DNA of 64,000 nt from Alicyclobacillaceae bacterium (lineage in GTDB: Bacteria; Bacillota; Bacilli; Kyrpidiales; Kyrpidiaceae), in assembly GCA_029961045.1 (NCBI GenBank), contig JASBVN010000008.1, positions 1 to 64,000 on the forward strand. Direction: 5' to 3'. Position 1 is the stretch's first letter, and every line of letters starts with the position of its first letter. Below the pieces are notes generated by a model. That model was given only the letters and a program-made list of their open reading frames with translations. It was not told the origin of the DNA and made no database searches. This document shows positions 17,419 to 26,211 of the stretch, piece by piece. The position numbers were made by a program, and so were the translations under genes.

Positions 17419-19365
17419 GTGTGTGGGATTTGCGGGGTGGCGGCGGTCGACGGTCGGCCGGTGGATCGGGATGTCGTTCAGAGGATGGCCGCCCAGTTGG
17501 TCCATCGCGGCCCCGATGACGAGGGATACTACTTTGCCGACGGGGTCGGATTGGGTTTTCGGAGGCTGGCCATCATCGACGTGGCGGGCGGGCATCAACC
17601 GCTGTCCAATGAAGACGGGACGGTTTGGGTTGTCTTCAACGGGGAAATTTATAACTACGCCGAGTTGCGGGCCGACCTGGTGCAGCGGGGGCATCGTTTT
17701 AAGACGGGTACCGACACGGAGGTTCTCGTCCACCTTTATGAAGAATGCGGCGAACGGCTGGTAGACCGCTTGCGGGGCATGTTCGCCTTTGCCATCTGGG
17801 ACGGACGCCGGAGGCAGCTTTTGCTGGCGAGGGATCCTTTCGGCATCAAACCCCTGTACTATTCCCCGACACCGGAAGGTCTCGTGTTTGCCTCGGAGAT
17901 CAAAGGCATTTTGGAGTTTCCCGGTGTGGTGCGGAAAGTACGTATAGAATCCCTGTGGAGCTATTTGACGTTTCAGTACGTACCCGATCCCCATACGATG
18001 TTTGAAGGCATTCTCAAACTGCCCCCTGCCCACAGGCTCCTCTGGCGGGAAGGCCAGATGCGGCTGGAGCGGTACTGGCAGGCGATGTTCGAGCCGGAGA
18101 CTCGCCCCCTGCCGGCATTTGTCGAAGAGGTCCGGGAGGCGTTGCGGGATTCGGTAAAGGTGCACATGAACAGCGATGTTCCCCGGGGTGCATTTCTCTC
18201 CAGCGGGGTGGATTCCAGCACCATTGTGGCGTTGTTGAAGGAGCTGGAACACCAGGTTAAAACCTTTACGGTGGGGTTCGAAGGGGCCGGCGGGCTCAGC
18301 GAAATCCAGTTCGCCCGGGAAACGGCGAGAATATTGGGGACGGAGCACCGGGACGTCGTCGTTTCGGCCAAAACCTATTCCGAAGTCCTATCGGACTTGG
18401 CTTATCACCAGGATGAACCGGTGGCCGATCCCTCGGCGGTGGCGCTGTATTTTGTGGCGGAACTGGCTTCCTCCGAGGTGACTGTCGTCCTTTCCGGGGA
18501 AGGCGCCGATGAATTGTTCGGGGGATACACCATTTACCGGGAACCGCTGTCTCTCCAAGTGTTCCGCTACATACCGGACGAGTTGCGCAAAAACCTCGGA
18601 CAGTGGGCGAAGAGCCTTCCGGCGGGTATGAAGGGGCGAGGTTTCTTGCTTCGCGGCTCGAAATCCCTTTCCGAGCGGTATGTGGGGAATGCGTTTATTT
18701 TTGACGAAGAGGAAAAACGGCGCTTTGTCACACTCCGCCCCGAACCGCCGTGCGACGCCCGGGAAATCACGGGTCCGGTATACGACCTCGCGGCCCATTT
18801 GGACGAGGTTACGCAGATGCAGATGATCGATCTGCACACGTGGCTGCCGGGAGACATCTTAATGAAGGCCGACAAAATGACGATGGCCAACTCTTTGGAA
18901 CTGCGGGTTCCGTTTTTAGACCGGCGGGTGTTTGAAGTGGCCCGGCGCATTCCCACGGACCTGCGCCTGTTGGAAGGCACGACGAAATACGTTTTGAGGG
19001 AGGCTGTGCGCGGAATTTTGCCCGAAGCCGTCGTGACCCGAAAAAAACTCGGATTCCCCGTTCCGACCCGGGTGTGGTTGAGGGGCGAGTTGTACGAGTG
19101 GGCTCGGGAACGGTTGGCCGACGGAGCGGCCGGAGAGTTTTTCGACCGGGAGTGGCTGTTGAGCCGTCTGGAAGACCACCGCGAGGGACGGGGGGATTAC
19201 GCTCGCAAATTGTGGACTGTGTTGATGTTTTTGCTGTGGTACGACGTGTTCATCGCCCGGAACACGCCCGTCGGGCCGAAAGTTCGCCCCCAAGTCCTGC
19301 GGCGAAAAGCCGGAGACGGCCGCACCGACTCGGCGGGGGTTCCGCCGGCTGCGGCCGCCGTGTAA
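17419..19365 (+). CDS. asnB: Asparagine synthase (glutamine-hydrolysing)
   Basis: Makes asparagine from aspartate, ATP and glutamine. The 648-residue protein starts (M)CGICGVAAV, so Cys2 is the glutaminase nucleophile after Met removal. It has GPDDEG and FNGEIYNY in the glutaminase domain, and the PP-loop SSGVDSS (residues 261-267) plus SGEGADELFGGY in the synthase domain. GTG 17419 is fixed by the catalytic Cys. The extra C-terminal tail is Arg/Ala/Pro-rich. A B. subtilis AsnB-type enzyme with a sporulation or cell-wall role is possible. Confidence 0.93.
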   Translation: MCGICGVAAVDGRPVDRDVVQRMAAQLVHRGPDDEGYYFADGVGLGFRRLAIIDVAGGHQPLSNEDGTVWVVFNGEIYNYAELRADLVQRGHRFKTGTDTEVLVHLYEECGERLVDRLRGMFAFAIWDGRRRQLLLARDPFGIKPLYYSPTPEGLVFASEIKGILEFPGVVRKVRIESLWSYLTFQYVPDPHTMFEGILKLPPAHRLLWREGQMRLERYWQAMFEPETRPLPAFVEEVREALRDSVKVHMNSDVPRGAFLSSGVDSSTIVALLKELEHQVKTFTVGFEGAGGLSEIQFARETARILGTEHRDVVVSAKTYSEVLSDLAYHQDEPVADPSAVALYFVAELASSEVTVVLSGEGADELFGGYTIYREPLSLQVFRYIPDELRKNLGQWAKSLPAGMKGRGFLLRGSKSLSERYVGNAFIFDEEEKRRFVTLRPEPPCDAREITGPVYDLAAHLDEVTQMQMIDLHTWLPGDILMKADKMTMANSLELRVPFLDRRVFEVARRIPTDLRLLEGTTKYVLREAVRGILPEAVVTRKKLGFPVPTRVWLRGELYEWARERLADGAAGEFFDREWLLSRLEDHREGRGDYARKLWTVLMFLLWYDVFIARNTPVGPKVRPQVLRRKAGDGRTDSAGVPPAAAAV

Positions 19366-19392
19366 ACCTCGGGGCGGTCCGAGAACGGCTTC

Positions 19393-19421
19393 TTGTCACC
19401 CTCTTTGGCGGATGGTATACT
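19393..19421 (+). promoter_or_regulatory. Sigma-A promoter for the ACT/thrC/thrB unit
   Basis: TTGTCA (19393-19398), a 17-bp spacer and TATACT (19416-19421) make a near-consensus sigma-A promoter between asnB and the ACT-domain gene. Confidence 0.75.
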
Positions 19422-19446
19422 GTCTACTGGAGAAGGAATCGATTCC

Positions 19447-19929
19447 GTGTCCAGTAAACATCGCGGGGTGACGGAGGTGGACCGGAAGCAGGGGCGGCGT
19501 TTTTACCTGGTGGCCGAGGACATTCTCCCGGAAGCCATGTTGAAGACGGTCCGGGTCAAACACATGTTGGCCCGCGGTGAGGCGGAGACGGTCCACGAGG
19601 CGGTGGAAAGGATCGGCCTGAGCCGGAGCGCGTTCTACAAATACCGGGACTCCGTGTTCTTATATGACGAGGAAGGCCGGGACAAAGTGGTGACCCTGTC
19701 GATGATCCTCGAGCACCGGAAAGGGGTCCTTTCGATGGTTCTCAACGCCATCGCGGAAGAGGGGGGCAATGTGATCACCATCAACCAGGGAATGCCCGTC
19801 CACCAGGCGGCGTTGGTGACGGTCATGGTGGACGTCTCCGGCTTGGCGGGGTCCGTCGACGGGTTAGTGGAACGGTTGGCCCGGATATCGGGAGTCCGCA
19901 AGGCGGAAATCGTCGGGTACAGTCCATGA
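19447..19929 (+). CDS. pheB: ACT domain-containing protein (PheB/UPF0735 family)
   Basis: A 160-residue protein of the PheB/UPF0735 family. An N-terminal helical part with an HTH-like block (VHEAVERIGLSRSAFYKYRD) is followed by a C-terminal ACT domain (LSMILEHRKGVLSMVLNAIA, ISGVRKAEIVGY). ACT domains bind amino acids; the role of this family is unsettled despite the historical name. It lies just upstream of thrC and thrB behind its own promoter, which suggests an amino-acid sensing role in threonine synthesis. Start GTG 19447 follows GGAGAAGGA; GTG 19477 is an alternative. Confidence 0.82.
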   Translation: MSSKHRGVTEVDRKQGRRFYLVAEDILPEAMLKTVRVKHMLARGEAETVHEAVERIGLSRSAFYKYRDSVFLYDEEGRDKVVTLSMILEHRKGVLSMVLNAIAEEGGNVITINQGMPVHQAALVTVMVDVSGLAGSVDGLVERLARISGVRKAEIVGYSP

Positions 19930-19953
19930 GGGTGAGGAAGGAGATCGGTGCTC

Positions 19954-21036
19954 ATGTGGCGGGGCATTGTCGAGGAATACCGGGAGTTTTTACCGGTTGG
20001 CAAGGATACGGAACCGGTCAGTTTGCAGGAAGGGAATACGCCTCTGATCTACGCCAAAAAGTTGTCGAAGGAAACGGGGCTGGATGTGTGGTTGAAATAT
20101 GAAGGATTGAACCCCACCGGTTCCTTTAAAGATCGCGGTATGGCGATGGCTGTGACCAAGGCCAAAGAGGACGGAGCCCGGGTGTTGATCTGCGCCTCGA
20201 CGGGCAATACCTCCGCCTCGGCGGCGGCGTACGCCGCCCGCGCGGGAATGAAAGCGGTGGTCATCGTACCGAACGGAAAGGTCGCCCAAGGAAAACTGGC
20301 CCAAGCGTATATGTACGGGGCTCGGGTGATCGCCATAGACGGCAATTTCGACGAGGCCCTGGCGATTGTTCGCCGGGTGGCGGAGAGTCATCCGGTGACG
20401 TTGGTGAACTCGGTCAATCCGTTTCGGATCGAGGGACAAAAGACGGCCGCTTTCGAGGTGTGCGACGATCTGGGAGAGGCCCCGGATGTGTTGGCGATCC
20501 CGGTGGGCAACGCCGGAAACATCACGGCCTACTGGAAGGGATTTGTGGAATACCACATGCACCGCCGCACCCGGCGTCGCCCGCGGATGTTCGGATTTGA
20601 AGCGGAAGGGGCTGCAGCGATTGTCAAGGGTCGCCCGATTCCGAATCCCGAGACTGTGGCCACGGCCATTCGGATCGGCAACCCCGCCAGTTGGGAGGGG
20701 GCGGTGCAAGCGGTTCAGCAGTCGGGTGGGGCAATGGATTTTGTGACCGACGAACAAATTTTGGATGCGTACCGGTTGATCGCCGCTGAGGGCGTGTTCT
20801 GTGAACCGGCATCTGCCGCTTCGGTGGCAGGGCTTCTCAAAGCGAGGGCGCAAGGGAAAGTCGGACCGGGCATGACGGCGGTCTGCGTATTGACGGGGAA
20901 TGGATTGAAGGATCCCGACACGGCTCTTCACCATGCCCCCGGGCGGTCCGAGGCCCCCATGGCGGTGGCGGCGACGGAGAAGGCCGTCGTCGAAGCGATT
21001 TTGCGGCCCGACGCCCAGTCTCTCGGAGCGGTATGA
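19954..21036 (+). CDS. thrC: Threonine synthase
   Basis: A PLP enzyme converting O-phosphohomoserine to threonine. The 360-residue protein has [13 protein letters not shown], the PLP-lysine motif [26 protein letters not shown] and the phosphate-cradle stretch PVGNAGNI. It is the short Bacillus-type enzyme. ATG 19954 is preferred over GTG 19948 because GAAGGAG at 19937-19943 is better spaced. It lies between the ACT gene and thrB; homoserine dehydrogenase is not in this cluster. Confidence 0.95.
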   Translation: MWRGIVEEYREFLPVGKDTEPVSLQEGNTPLIYAKKLSKETGLDVWLKYEGLNPTGSFKDRGMAMAVTKAKEDGARVLICASTGNTSASAAAYAARAGMKAVVIVPNGKVAQGKLAQAYMYGARVIAIDGNFDEALAIVRRVAESHPVTLVNSVNPFRIEGQKTAAFEVCDDLGEAPDVLAIPVGNAGNITAYWKGFVEYHMHRRTRRRPRMFGFEAEGAAAIVKGRPIPNPETVATAIRIGNPASWEGAVQAVQQSGGAMDFVTDEQILDAYRLIAAEGVFCEPASAASVAGLLKARAQGKVGPGMTAVCVLTGNGLKDPDTALHHAPGRSEAPMAVAATEKAVVEAILRPDAQSLGAV

Positions 21037-21089
21037 CCCGGACTGGACAGAAGCCGGTCGCAAATTCACATTGGAGTAGGTGACCGACG

Positions 21090-22034
21090 GTGACGGTGAG
21101 AGTGCGGGTGCCGGCGACGACGGCGAACCTCGGTCCGGGTTTCGACAGCCTGGGAATGGCGCTGCAGTTGTATAACGAGATTGAACTGGACGTGATCGAC
21201 CAGGGGTTGGAATTCGAAGTGACCGGGGTGGGGGTGGAGATGGTGCCCCCGACTTCTGAAAATGTGATCTACAAGGCGGTTCAGTGTGTCTTCGACCAGT
21301 TGGGCAAGCGCCGCCCGGGGTTGGCGCTGCGGCTGCACAACGCCGTGCCCGTCACCCGGGGACTGGGAAGCAGTGCCGCGGCAATCGTGGGTGGGCTTGT
21401 GGCGGCCAACGAATTGTGTAATCGACCTTTCACGGAGGACCAGCTGCTCGATCTGGCGGTTACTCTGGAAGGACATCCGGACAACGTGGCTCCCGCTTTG
21501 TTGGGAGGCATCGTCGTCTCCGGCGTGGTGAACGGGAAGACGCGTTACGTCAAATTGCCGGTTCCGAAGGATCTCGTGTGTGTCGTGGTGGTTCCCGATT
21601 TTCCATTGCCCACGAAGGAATCCCGGAAGGTTTTGCCCGGTGCGGTGTCCTTTCGCGACGCCGTGCACAACGTCAACCGCGCCAGTCTGTTGGTGGCGGC
21701 CTTAGCCACCGGGGACGTGGACACCATGGGTGCGGTGATGGAAGACGTCCTGCATGAACCGTATCGCATGCCGCTGGTGCCGGGAATGGCGGAGGCGGCC
21801 GCGGCTGGTCGCGCTGCAGGGGCCGCGGGCGTGGCGTTGAGCGGTTCGGGTCCCACTCTGATCGCCTTTTGTCGCAACGGTTCCGAAGGACCGGTGGGAC
21901 CGGCGATGGTCGAGACGTGGCGGCGAGCCGGGGTGGAGGCCACGTGGATGGTCCTTTGCCCGGACGACCGGGGAGTGTGTGTTTCGACGGTCGACGCTCT
22001 GCGACCCGAAGTGCTCGACGTCACGCCTCCCTGA
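21090..22034 (+). CDS. thrB: Homoserine kinase
   Basis: A GHMP kinase that phosphorylates homoserine for ThrC. The 314-residue protein has VRVPATTANLGPGFDSLG, the ATP loop TRGLGSSAAAIVGG, EGHPDNVAPALLGG and the C-terminal GVALSGSGPTLIAF. Start GTG 21090 follows GGAGTAGGTG. It ends the threonine unit. Confidence 0.95.
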   Translation: MTVRVRVPATTANLGPGFDSLGMALQLYNEIELDVIDQGLEFEVTGVGVEMVPPTSENVIYKAVQCVFDQLGKRRPGLALRLHNAVPVTRGLGSSAAAIVGGLVAANELCNRPFTEDQLLDLAVTLEGHPDNVAPALLGGIVVSGVVNGKTRYVKLPVPKDLVCVVVVPDFPLPTKESRKVLPGAVSFRDAVHNVNRASLLVAALATGDVDTMGAVMEDVLHEPYRMPLVPGMAEAAAAGRAAGAAGVALSGSGPTLIAFCRNGSEGPVGPAMVETWRRAGVEATWMVLCPDDRGVCVSTVDALRPEVLDVTPP

Positions 22035-22114
22035 TCTGCGGGTGTGCCGGGCCCGGGCGTCGGGACAGGTATCGGCGGTGGGGAAGGCCGGACGGATGAG
22101 GGAGAGGATGCGGG

Positions 22115-23074
22115 ATGGAATCGATAGGGGCGTTCCTGTCTTCCCGGCGGTCCCGAGACGGGGAGGAAAAATTTGAGCCCGCGTTCTTTTACGAACGGAT
22201 CCCCCTTTTGAGGGAGCGGGGCGTCAAGCCCGAGGCCGTACAACGGGCGAGCGCCATGTTGCTGTCCTATCTTCAACAGGAACGCATCTGCGGAGACTGC
22301 CGGGGATACGAATCGTGCGGCAAACAGGGAGATGCCCGGGGCATGAGGGACCGGCTGGACGTATACGAAGGAGAGTTGACCGTCCGGACGGGATTTTGTA
22401 AACCCTATTTGGATTGGGTGGAGCGGCGCCGGGCCAAATCCCTGGAGAGTTTCTCGGGCAAGACGGAACAGGACCGCCGTTATACCTTCGAGAATTTTCC
22501 CGAAGAGCAAAAGCGGCGCTTTCCGGCTCTGTACCGGGCTGCGGTGGAGTTCGCCGAACGGGTCGTTCCCGACGAGCCAGCCAAGGGCTTGTACATTTTC
22601 GGACCTCCCGGAGTGGGCAAGACCCACCTCCTGTTGGCGATCGTCAACCGCCTGGATGAGCGCGGGGTGCCCAACATCTTCATTCGAGCCGATGCCATTT
22701 TTGACCGGTTGCGCAGTTGGATCGCCGCCGGGCGCGACGTGGAGCCGATTCTTGAGACCTACTGTCGAGTGCCCGTCTTGGCGATCGACGAATTCGCCCA
22801 GGAGAGGCCGAGCGAATTCACATTGGATAAAATGTTCCGCATTATCAACGCCCGGTTTACGGCCGGTCTGCCGACGCTGTTCACCAGCAACTATCCACCG
22901 CCCGAAATCTACGGCCGGGTGACCCGCGAGCTGGAGCCGCTCGTGGAAGTTTTGCGCAGCCGGGTTGTTCAGATGAATCGCCACGGTTTTCTCGACGGAG
23001 AAGATGCTCGGCTTCGGCACATTGAGTGGCTCGGTCCGGATCCGAACTTCGAGGATTCGGATGCGGGCGGGTGA
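22115..23074 (+). CDS. DnaI/DnaC-like helicase-loader ATPase
   Basis: An AAA+ ATPase resembling the Bacillus primosomal protein DnaI. The 319-residue protein has an N-terminal domain with C59, C62, C68 and C95 (ICGDC...SC...GFC), suggesting the zinc site of DnaI. The C-terminal ATPase has GPPGVGKTH (163-171), VLAIDEF and FTSNYPP. The usual partner dnaB is not nearby; here the gene follows thrB and its 3-prime 106 bases overlap the convergent yqhG. It may be the only DnaI or a paralogue. Confidence 0.75.
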   Translation: MESIGAFLSSRRSRDGEEKFEPAFFYERIPLLRERGVKPEAVQRASAMLLSYLQQERICGDCRGYESCGKQGDARGMRDRLDVYEGELTVRTGFCKPYLDWVERRRAKSLESFSGKTEQDRRYTFENFPEEQKRRFPALYRAAVEFAERVVPDEPAKGLYIFGPPGVGKTHLLLAIVNRLDERGVPNIFIRADAIFDRLRSWIAAGRDVEPILETYCRVPVLAIDEFAQERPSEFTLDKMFRIINARFTAGLPTLFTSNYPPPEIYGRVTRELEPLVEVLRSRVVQMNRHGFLDGEDARLRHIEWLGPDPNFEDSDAGG

Positions 23075-23940
23075 GGGTTCGTCAAAGGCGGTCGGCAGCG
23101 CTCCTCTCCGGCCCGGCCGAAAAGTCTTTCGAGGGTCTGCGGAGACAGGGACAGCCAAGCCCACTGAACGGGAGTCACCTCGATGCGGGGCCCGTGCCGC
23201 CATTGCAACTCTTGCCGGCGCACGTGCCATTCGCCTTCGAGAAGGTCTTTTTGCTCCCCCCGTTCGCTCAGGAGCTGGCGATAATACCGCTCGAGGTTTT
23301 CCTCTTCCTGCCGGCGCCGCTCCCACGCCTGCCGGGCCCACGTGTGGTCATCGTGGCTCAACTGCAGGCGGACGGCGGCGCAAAAGAGGTTCCAGGCGGT
23401 TTGCCAGTCCAGGCGGGGTTCGACCAGCGGGCGGCCCGCCGGCGGCTTTTCGCTCAGCGGGAGATCCGGGCATCGTCCTTCCGGATCGTGAAAAATACGT
23501 CCGTCTGTCAGATCGATCCCAACGGCGGCCATGCGGTCCATGCGGCTGTCTGCGATGTAAGAGGCGGTATAATAGACGAGGAGTACCGGAATCAGAGGAC
23601 CGGGGCCGGATTCGCGTTCGTACATGCGAACGCAACTCCCCCGGCGACAGGCCGAATCGAACATCTTTTGTAGGCGGAAGGAACCGGGTGCCAACCATTC
23701 GGCCGCTTCGTCGCCGGATTCGAAGGCATCCGGATCAAATACAAAGGTCATGGGGGCCGGTTCGACGGTTTGCCCCGTGGCTTCTACCCACATCCAATAG
23801 AAGGGACGGTCCGTCAATTCCTTGTCGACCTCCGCCGGCACCAACACGCGGATGTGGGCGGGCGATTGCTCCAAAACGGCGGCTCCCACCGCTTCAAAAT
23901 ACGAAACGGCAAAACGCCGAATCTCCTCCGGGCTTAGCAT
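22969..23940 (-). CDS. yqhG: YqhG family protein
   Basis: A 323-residue protein of the poorly characterised YqhG family, recognised by its MLSPEEIRRFAVSYFEAVGA start, its FYWMWVEATGQ block and its location beside a yqhH helicase gene as in B. subtilis. Charged, coiled-coil-prone segment around ARQAWERRRQEEENLERYYR. Start ATG 23940 follows AAAGGAGG. Its last 106 bases run antisense over the DnaI-like gene; the final 35 or so residues are Ser/Pro/Arg-rich and look like a non-conserved tail. Function unknown. Confidence 0.82.
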   Translation of the reverse strand: MLSPEEIRRFAVSYFEAVGAAVLEQSPAHIRVLVPAEVDKELTDRPFYWMWVEATGQTVEPAPMTFVFDPDAFESGDEAAEWLAPGSFRLQKMFDSACRRGSCVRMYERESGPGPLIPVLLVYYTASYIADSRMDRMAAVGIDLTDGRIFHDPEGRCPDLPLSEKPPAGRPLVEPRLDWQTAWNLFCAAVRLQLSHDDHTWARQAWERRRQEEENLERYYRQLLSERGEQKDLLEGEWHVRRQELQWRHGPRIEVTPVQWAWLSLSPQTLERLFGRAGEERCRPPLTNPHPPASESSKFGSGPSHSMCRSRASSPSRKPWRFI

Positions 23941-23965
23941 AGTTCCTCCTTTCCAGGATCCGCGC

Positions 23966-25672
23966 TTAAAACAGATCCAGTTCGGTCGCCTTCTCCTTTT
24001 CCCATTCCGCCCGCACAGTCCGGAACCGCTCTCCGAATTCATTCAGCCGGGTCTGGAAATCTTCCGGGCTTTCCGCTTCGACGAGCCAATCCATCAACTT
24101 TTTTTCGAAGTCTTCTGCTGACATGTGCATTCTTCCGAGGATCAAATCCAGTTCGCCGATCACCAGTTCAAAGAGGCGGATCTTGTCTTGCAGGAGTTCG
24201 ACAATGGATTGTTCAATCGTTCCGGCGGTGGCCAGATTGTAGACGTAGACGTCCCGGGTTTGACCCAGCCGGTGAACGCGGCCGATCCGTTGTTCGACCC
24301 GCATGGGGTTCCAGGGCAAGTCGAAGTTGATCACCTGGTTGCAAAATTGGAGATTGAGTCCTTCTCCCCCGGCTTCGGTGGCGATCATCACCCGGGCTCG
24401 CTTGGAGAAAATCTCTTTCATCCAATCCTTTTTCCCCCGGCCGAATCCACCGCGGAAAGGAACGCACCCGATGCCGTGCCGTTTCATCATGTACAGCAAA
24501 AAATCCTGGCTGGCCCGGTATTCGGTGAAGACAATCGCTTTGTCGTCGATTTGCCGGATGAGGTCGATGGTCGTTTCCACTTTCGTATAGGCCGGGATCT
24601 GCGCCCCCAGTTCGCACAACTCCAAAAGTTGGGTTCGAAGGTACGGAGGCTGGTCCGGATCCTTCGCCATTCGTTCCAAGGTACAAAGTGCGGCGTAGGG
24701 GGAACTGCAGATTTCCCGCTGGAGGGTAATCAGGTGCAATACGTTCTGGGCCGCTTCCCTGCGCCTCCGGTACTCGCCCCGGATGAAGGACGTGACGGCG
24801 TCGTAAAAGCGGCGCTCTTCCGGAGAGAGCTGGAGCGGCACTTGTCTGACATGGCGGCGGGTGAACGGAAGGTCTCCGTCGCTTCGTTTGTTCCGTATCA
24901 TGATCTCCGAGAGAGCGCGGCGAAGTTCGGCCGGGTTTTTCGGCGTCCTCTTGTCTTTCACGAAATTCCTGGAAAACTCCCGAAAACTGCCCAATTGCCC
25001 GGGCCGGAGAAGGGTGATGAGGTTGTACAGTTCCCTCAGGTCGTTCTGGATCGGAGTGGCGGTCAGCAAAAGACAGTATTTTTTTGGAATCTGATTGACG
25101 AGTTGCCAATTCCGCGTTTTTCGGTTCTTCAACTTGTGGGCCTCGTCCACAATGACCATGTCCCAGGTTTGCGACAACACCGCCTGCCGGTGAGGTTCCC
25201 GCTTGGTGGTGTCCATCGACGCAACCAAGATGTCGTAGGTGGTCCACGACCACTCATTGCGCTGGGCAAAGGCGGGGATGCCGAACTTTTCGTTGAGTTC
25301 CCGGGTCCACTGAAGGACGAGGGAGGCCGGGACCAGGATGAGCGCCCGGCGGACCAAATCCCGGACGATGTATTCCTTGAGAATCAGGCCGGCTTCGATG
25401 GTTTTGCCCAGCCCCACTTCATCGGCGAGGATGGCCCGGCCCTGAAGGTCTCGGATCACCCGTTCCGCCGTCCGGATTTGATGGGGATAGGGGATGACGG
25501 TCGGGAGTTGGTCGAGGCAGATCAAACCGTCGAAATTTCGGGACAGACGGGCCCGTCGGGCGTCGAGAGCCAGCCGGAAGAGTGACCAGGGGTCCCAACG
25601 CCCTTCTCCCGCCCGGTCGACGAATTCCCGAAAGGGTCTGTCGTCGATTTGAATGTCCGGAAGCGACAACAC
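23966..25672 (-). CDS. yqhH: SNF2/RapA-like DEAD/H helicase YqhH
   Basis: A Swi2/Snf2 family ATPase of 568 residues, related to RapA. Motif I DEVGLGKT (residues 84-91), DEAH box VIVDEAHKLKN, motif III LLLTATPIQN, and C-terminal motifs GGEGLNL and QRIGRVHRLGQ are all present. Such enzymes remodel protein-nucleic acid complexes; the Bacillus target is unknown. Start GTG 25672 has AAGGAGGT at ideal spacing. It precedes yqhG by 25 bases and is divergent from the gcv operon, the B. subtilis arrangement. Confidence 0.93.
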   Translation of the reverse strand: MLSLPDIQIDDRPFREFVDRAGEGRWDPWSLFRLALDARRARLSRNFDGLICLDQLPTVIPYPHQIRTAERVIRDLQGRAILADEVGLGKTIEAGLILKEYIVRDLVRRALILVPASLVLQWTRELNEKFGIPAFAQRNEWSWTTYDILVASMDTTKREPHRQAVLSQTWDMVIVDEAHKLKNRKTRNWQLVNQIPKKYCLLLTATPIQNDLRELYNLITLLRPGQLGSFREFSRNFVKDKRTPKNPAELRRALSEIMIRNKRSDGDLPFTRRHVRQVPLQLSPEERRFYDAVTSFIRGEYRRRREAAQNVLHLITLQREICSSPYAALCTLERMAKDPDQPPYLRTQLLELCELGAQIPAYTKVETTIDLIRQIDDKAIVFTEYRASQDFLLYMMKRHGIGCVPFRGGFGRGKKDWMKEIFSKRARVMIATEAGGEGLNLQFCNQVINFDLPWNPMRVEQRIGRVHRLGQTRDVYVYNLATAGTIEQSIVELLQDKIRLFELVIGELDLILGRMHMSAEDFEKKLMDWLVEAESPEDFQTRLNEFGERFRTVRAEWEKEKATELDLF

Positions 25673-25877
25673 CGGCTTACCTCCTTACGGTACCCGACGT
25701 ACTCCTTAGTATGCCTCGCGGAACTTTTTTTACCCCCGGCCGGATTCGGCTCTGGCTAAATGGCCCGGCCTTCGTTAAGATAAAGGCAGGTAAAAACAGC
25801 TCCAAAGGAGGACGGGGATTGCCCGGCGGGCGGCCTGGCCGCCGGATGGCACAAAACCGCATATCGGATCGGATGAG

Positions 25878-26118
25878 CATCGCGGGAGAGGGCGCGGGGC
25901 GCCGCCGAAGGAGCAAGCGGCCGGTTTCCCGGACCGGTCGCGAAACTCTCAGGCAAAAGTACCGCGATGGGACGGTGCTCTGGAGAGCGTTCCGGCCCGG
26001 GCCGGAACCACCAAAGGGGTAACTCCGGCGCGGCCTTGTGTAAAGGTCGGGCGCGCGGGGCATGCTCTCAGGTTGCGGGACAGAGAGACGGGGACGTAGG
26101 GGTTCCTGTCTCTTTTTT
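25878..26118 (+). promoter_or_regulatory. Tandem glycine riboswitch with terminator
   Basis: Two glycine aptamers lie upstream of gcvT. Aptamer 1 (about 25878-25969) is closed by P1 CATCGCGG/CCGCGATG and contains GGAGAG, GCCGAAGGAGCAA and ACTCTCAGGCAAAAG. Aptamer 2 (about 25971-26088) has TGGAGAG, ACCAAAGGGGTAA and CTCTCAGG...GGACAGAGAG. The terminator stem AGAGACGGGG (26084-26093) / TCCTGTCTCT (26104-26113) ends in six T and overlaps the last P1 strand. Glycine binding should therefore prevent termination and switch on gcvT-gcvPA-gcvPB. Confidence 0.93.
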
Positions 26119-26211
26119 ATTTTTCCCTTGATGTCTCTTGTTTCTCGGTCGGGCGGCCCGTCTTTCCCGGCCGCATGCGGCGCGGGCCGCCACTTAAAGG
26201 AGGTGCGGGCG

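Noticed and set aside
21545-23341. A 598-codon minus-strand frame across thrB and the DnaI-like gene
   Set aside because: Antisense to two well-supported genes; composition is Pro/Arg/Gly-rich without domains.
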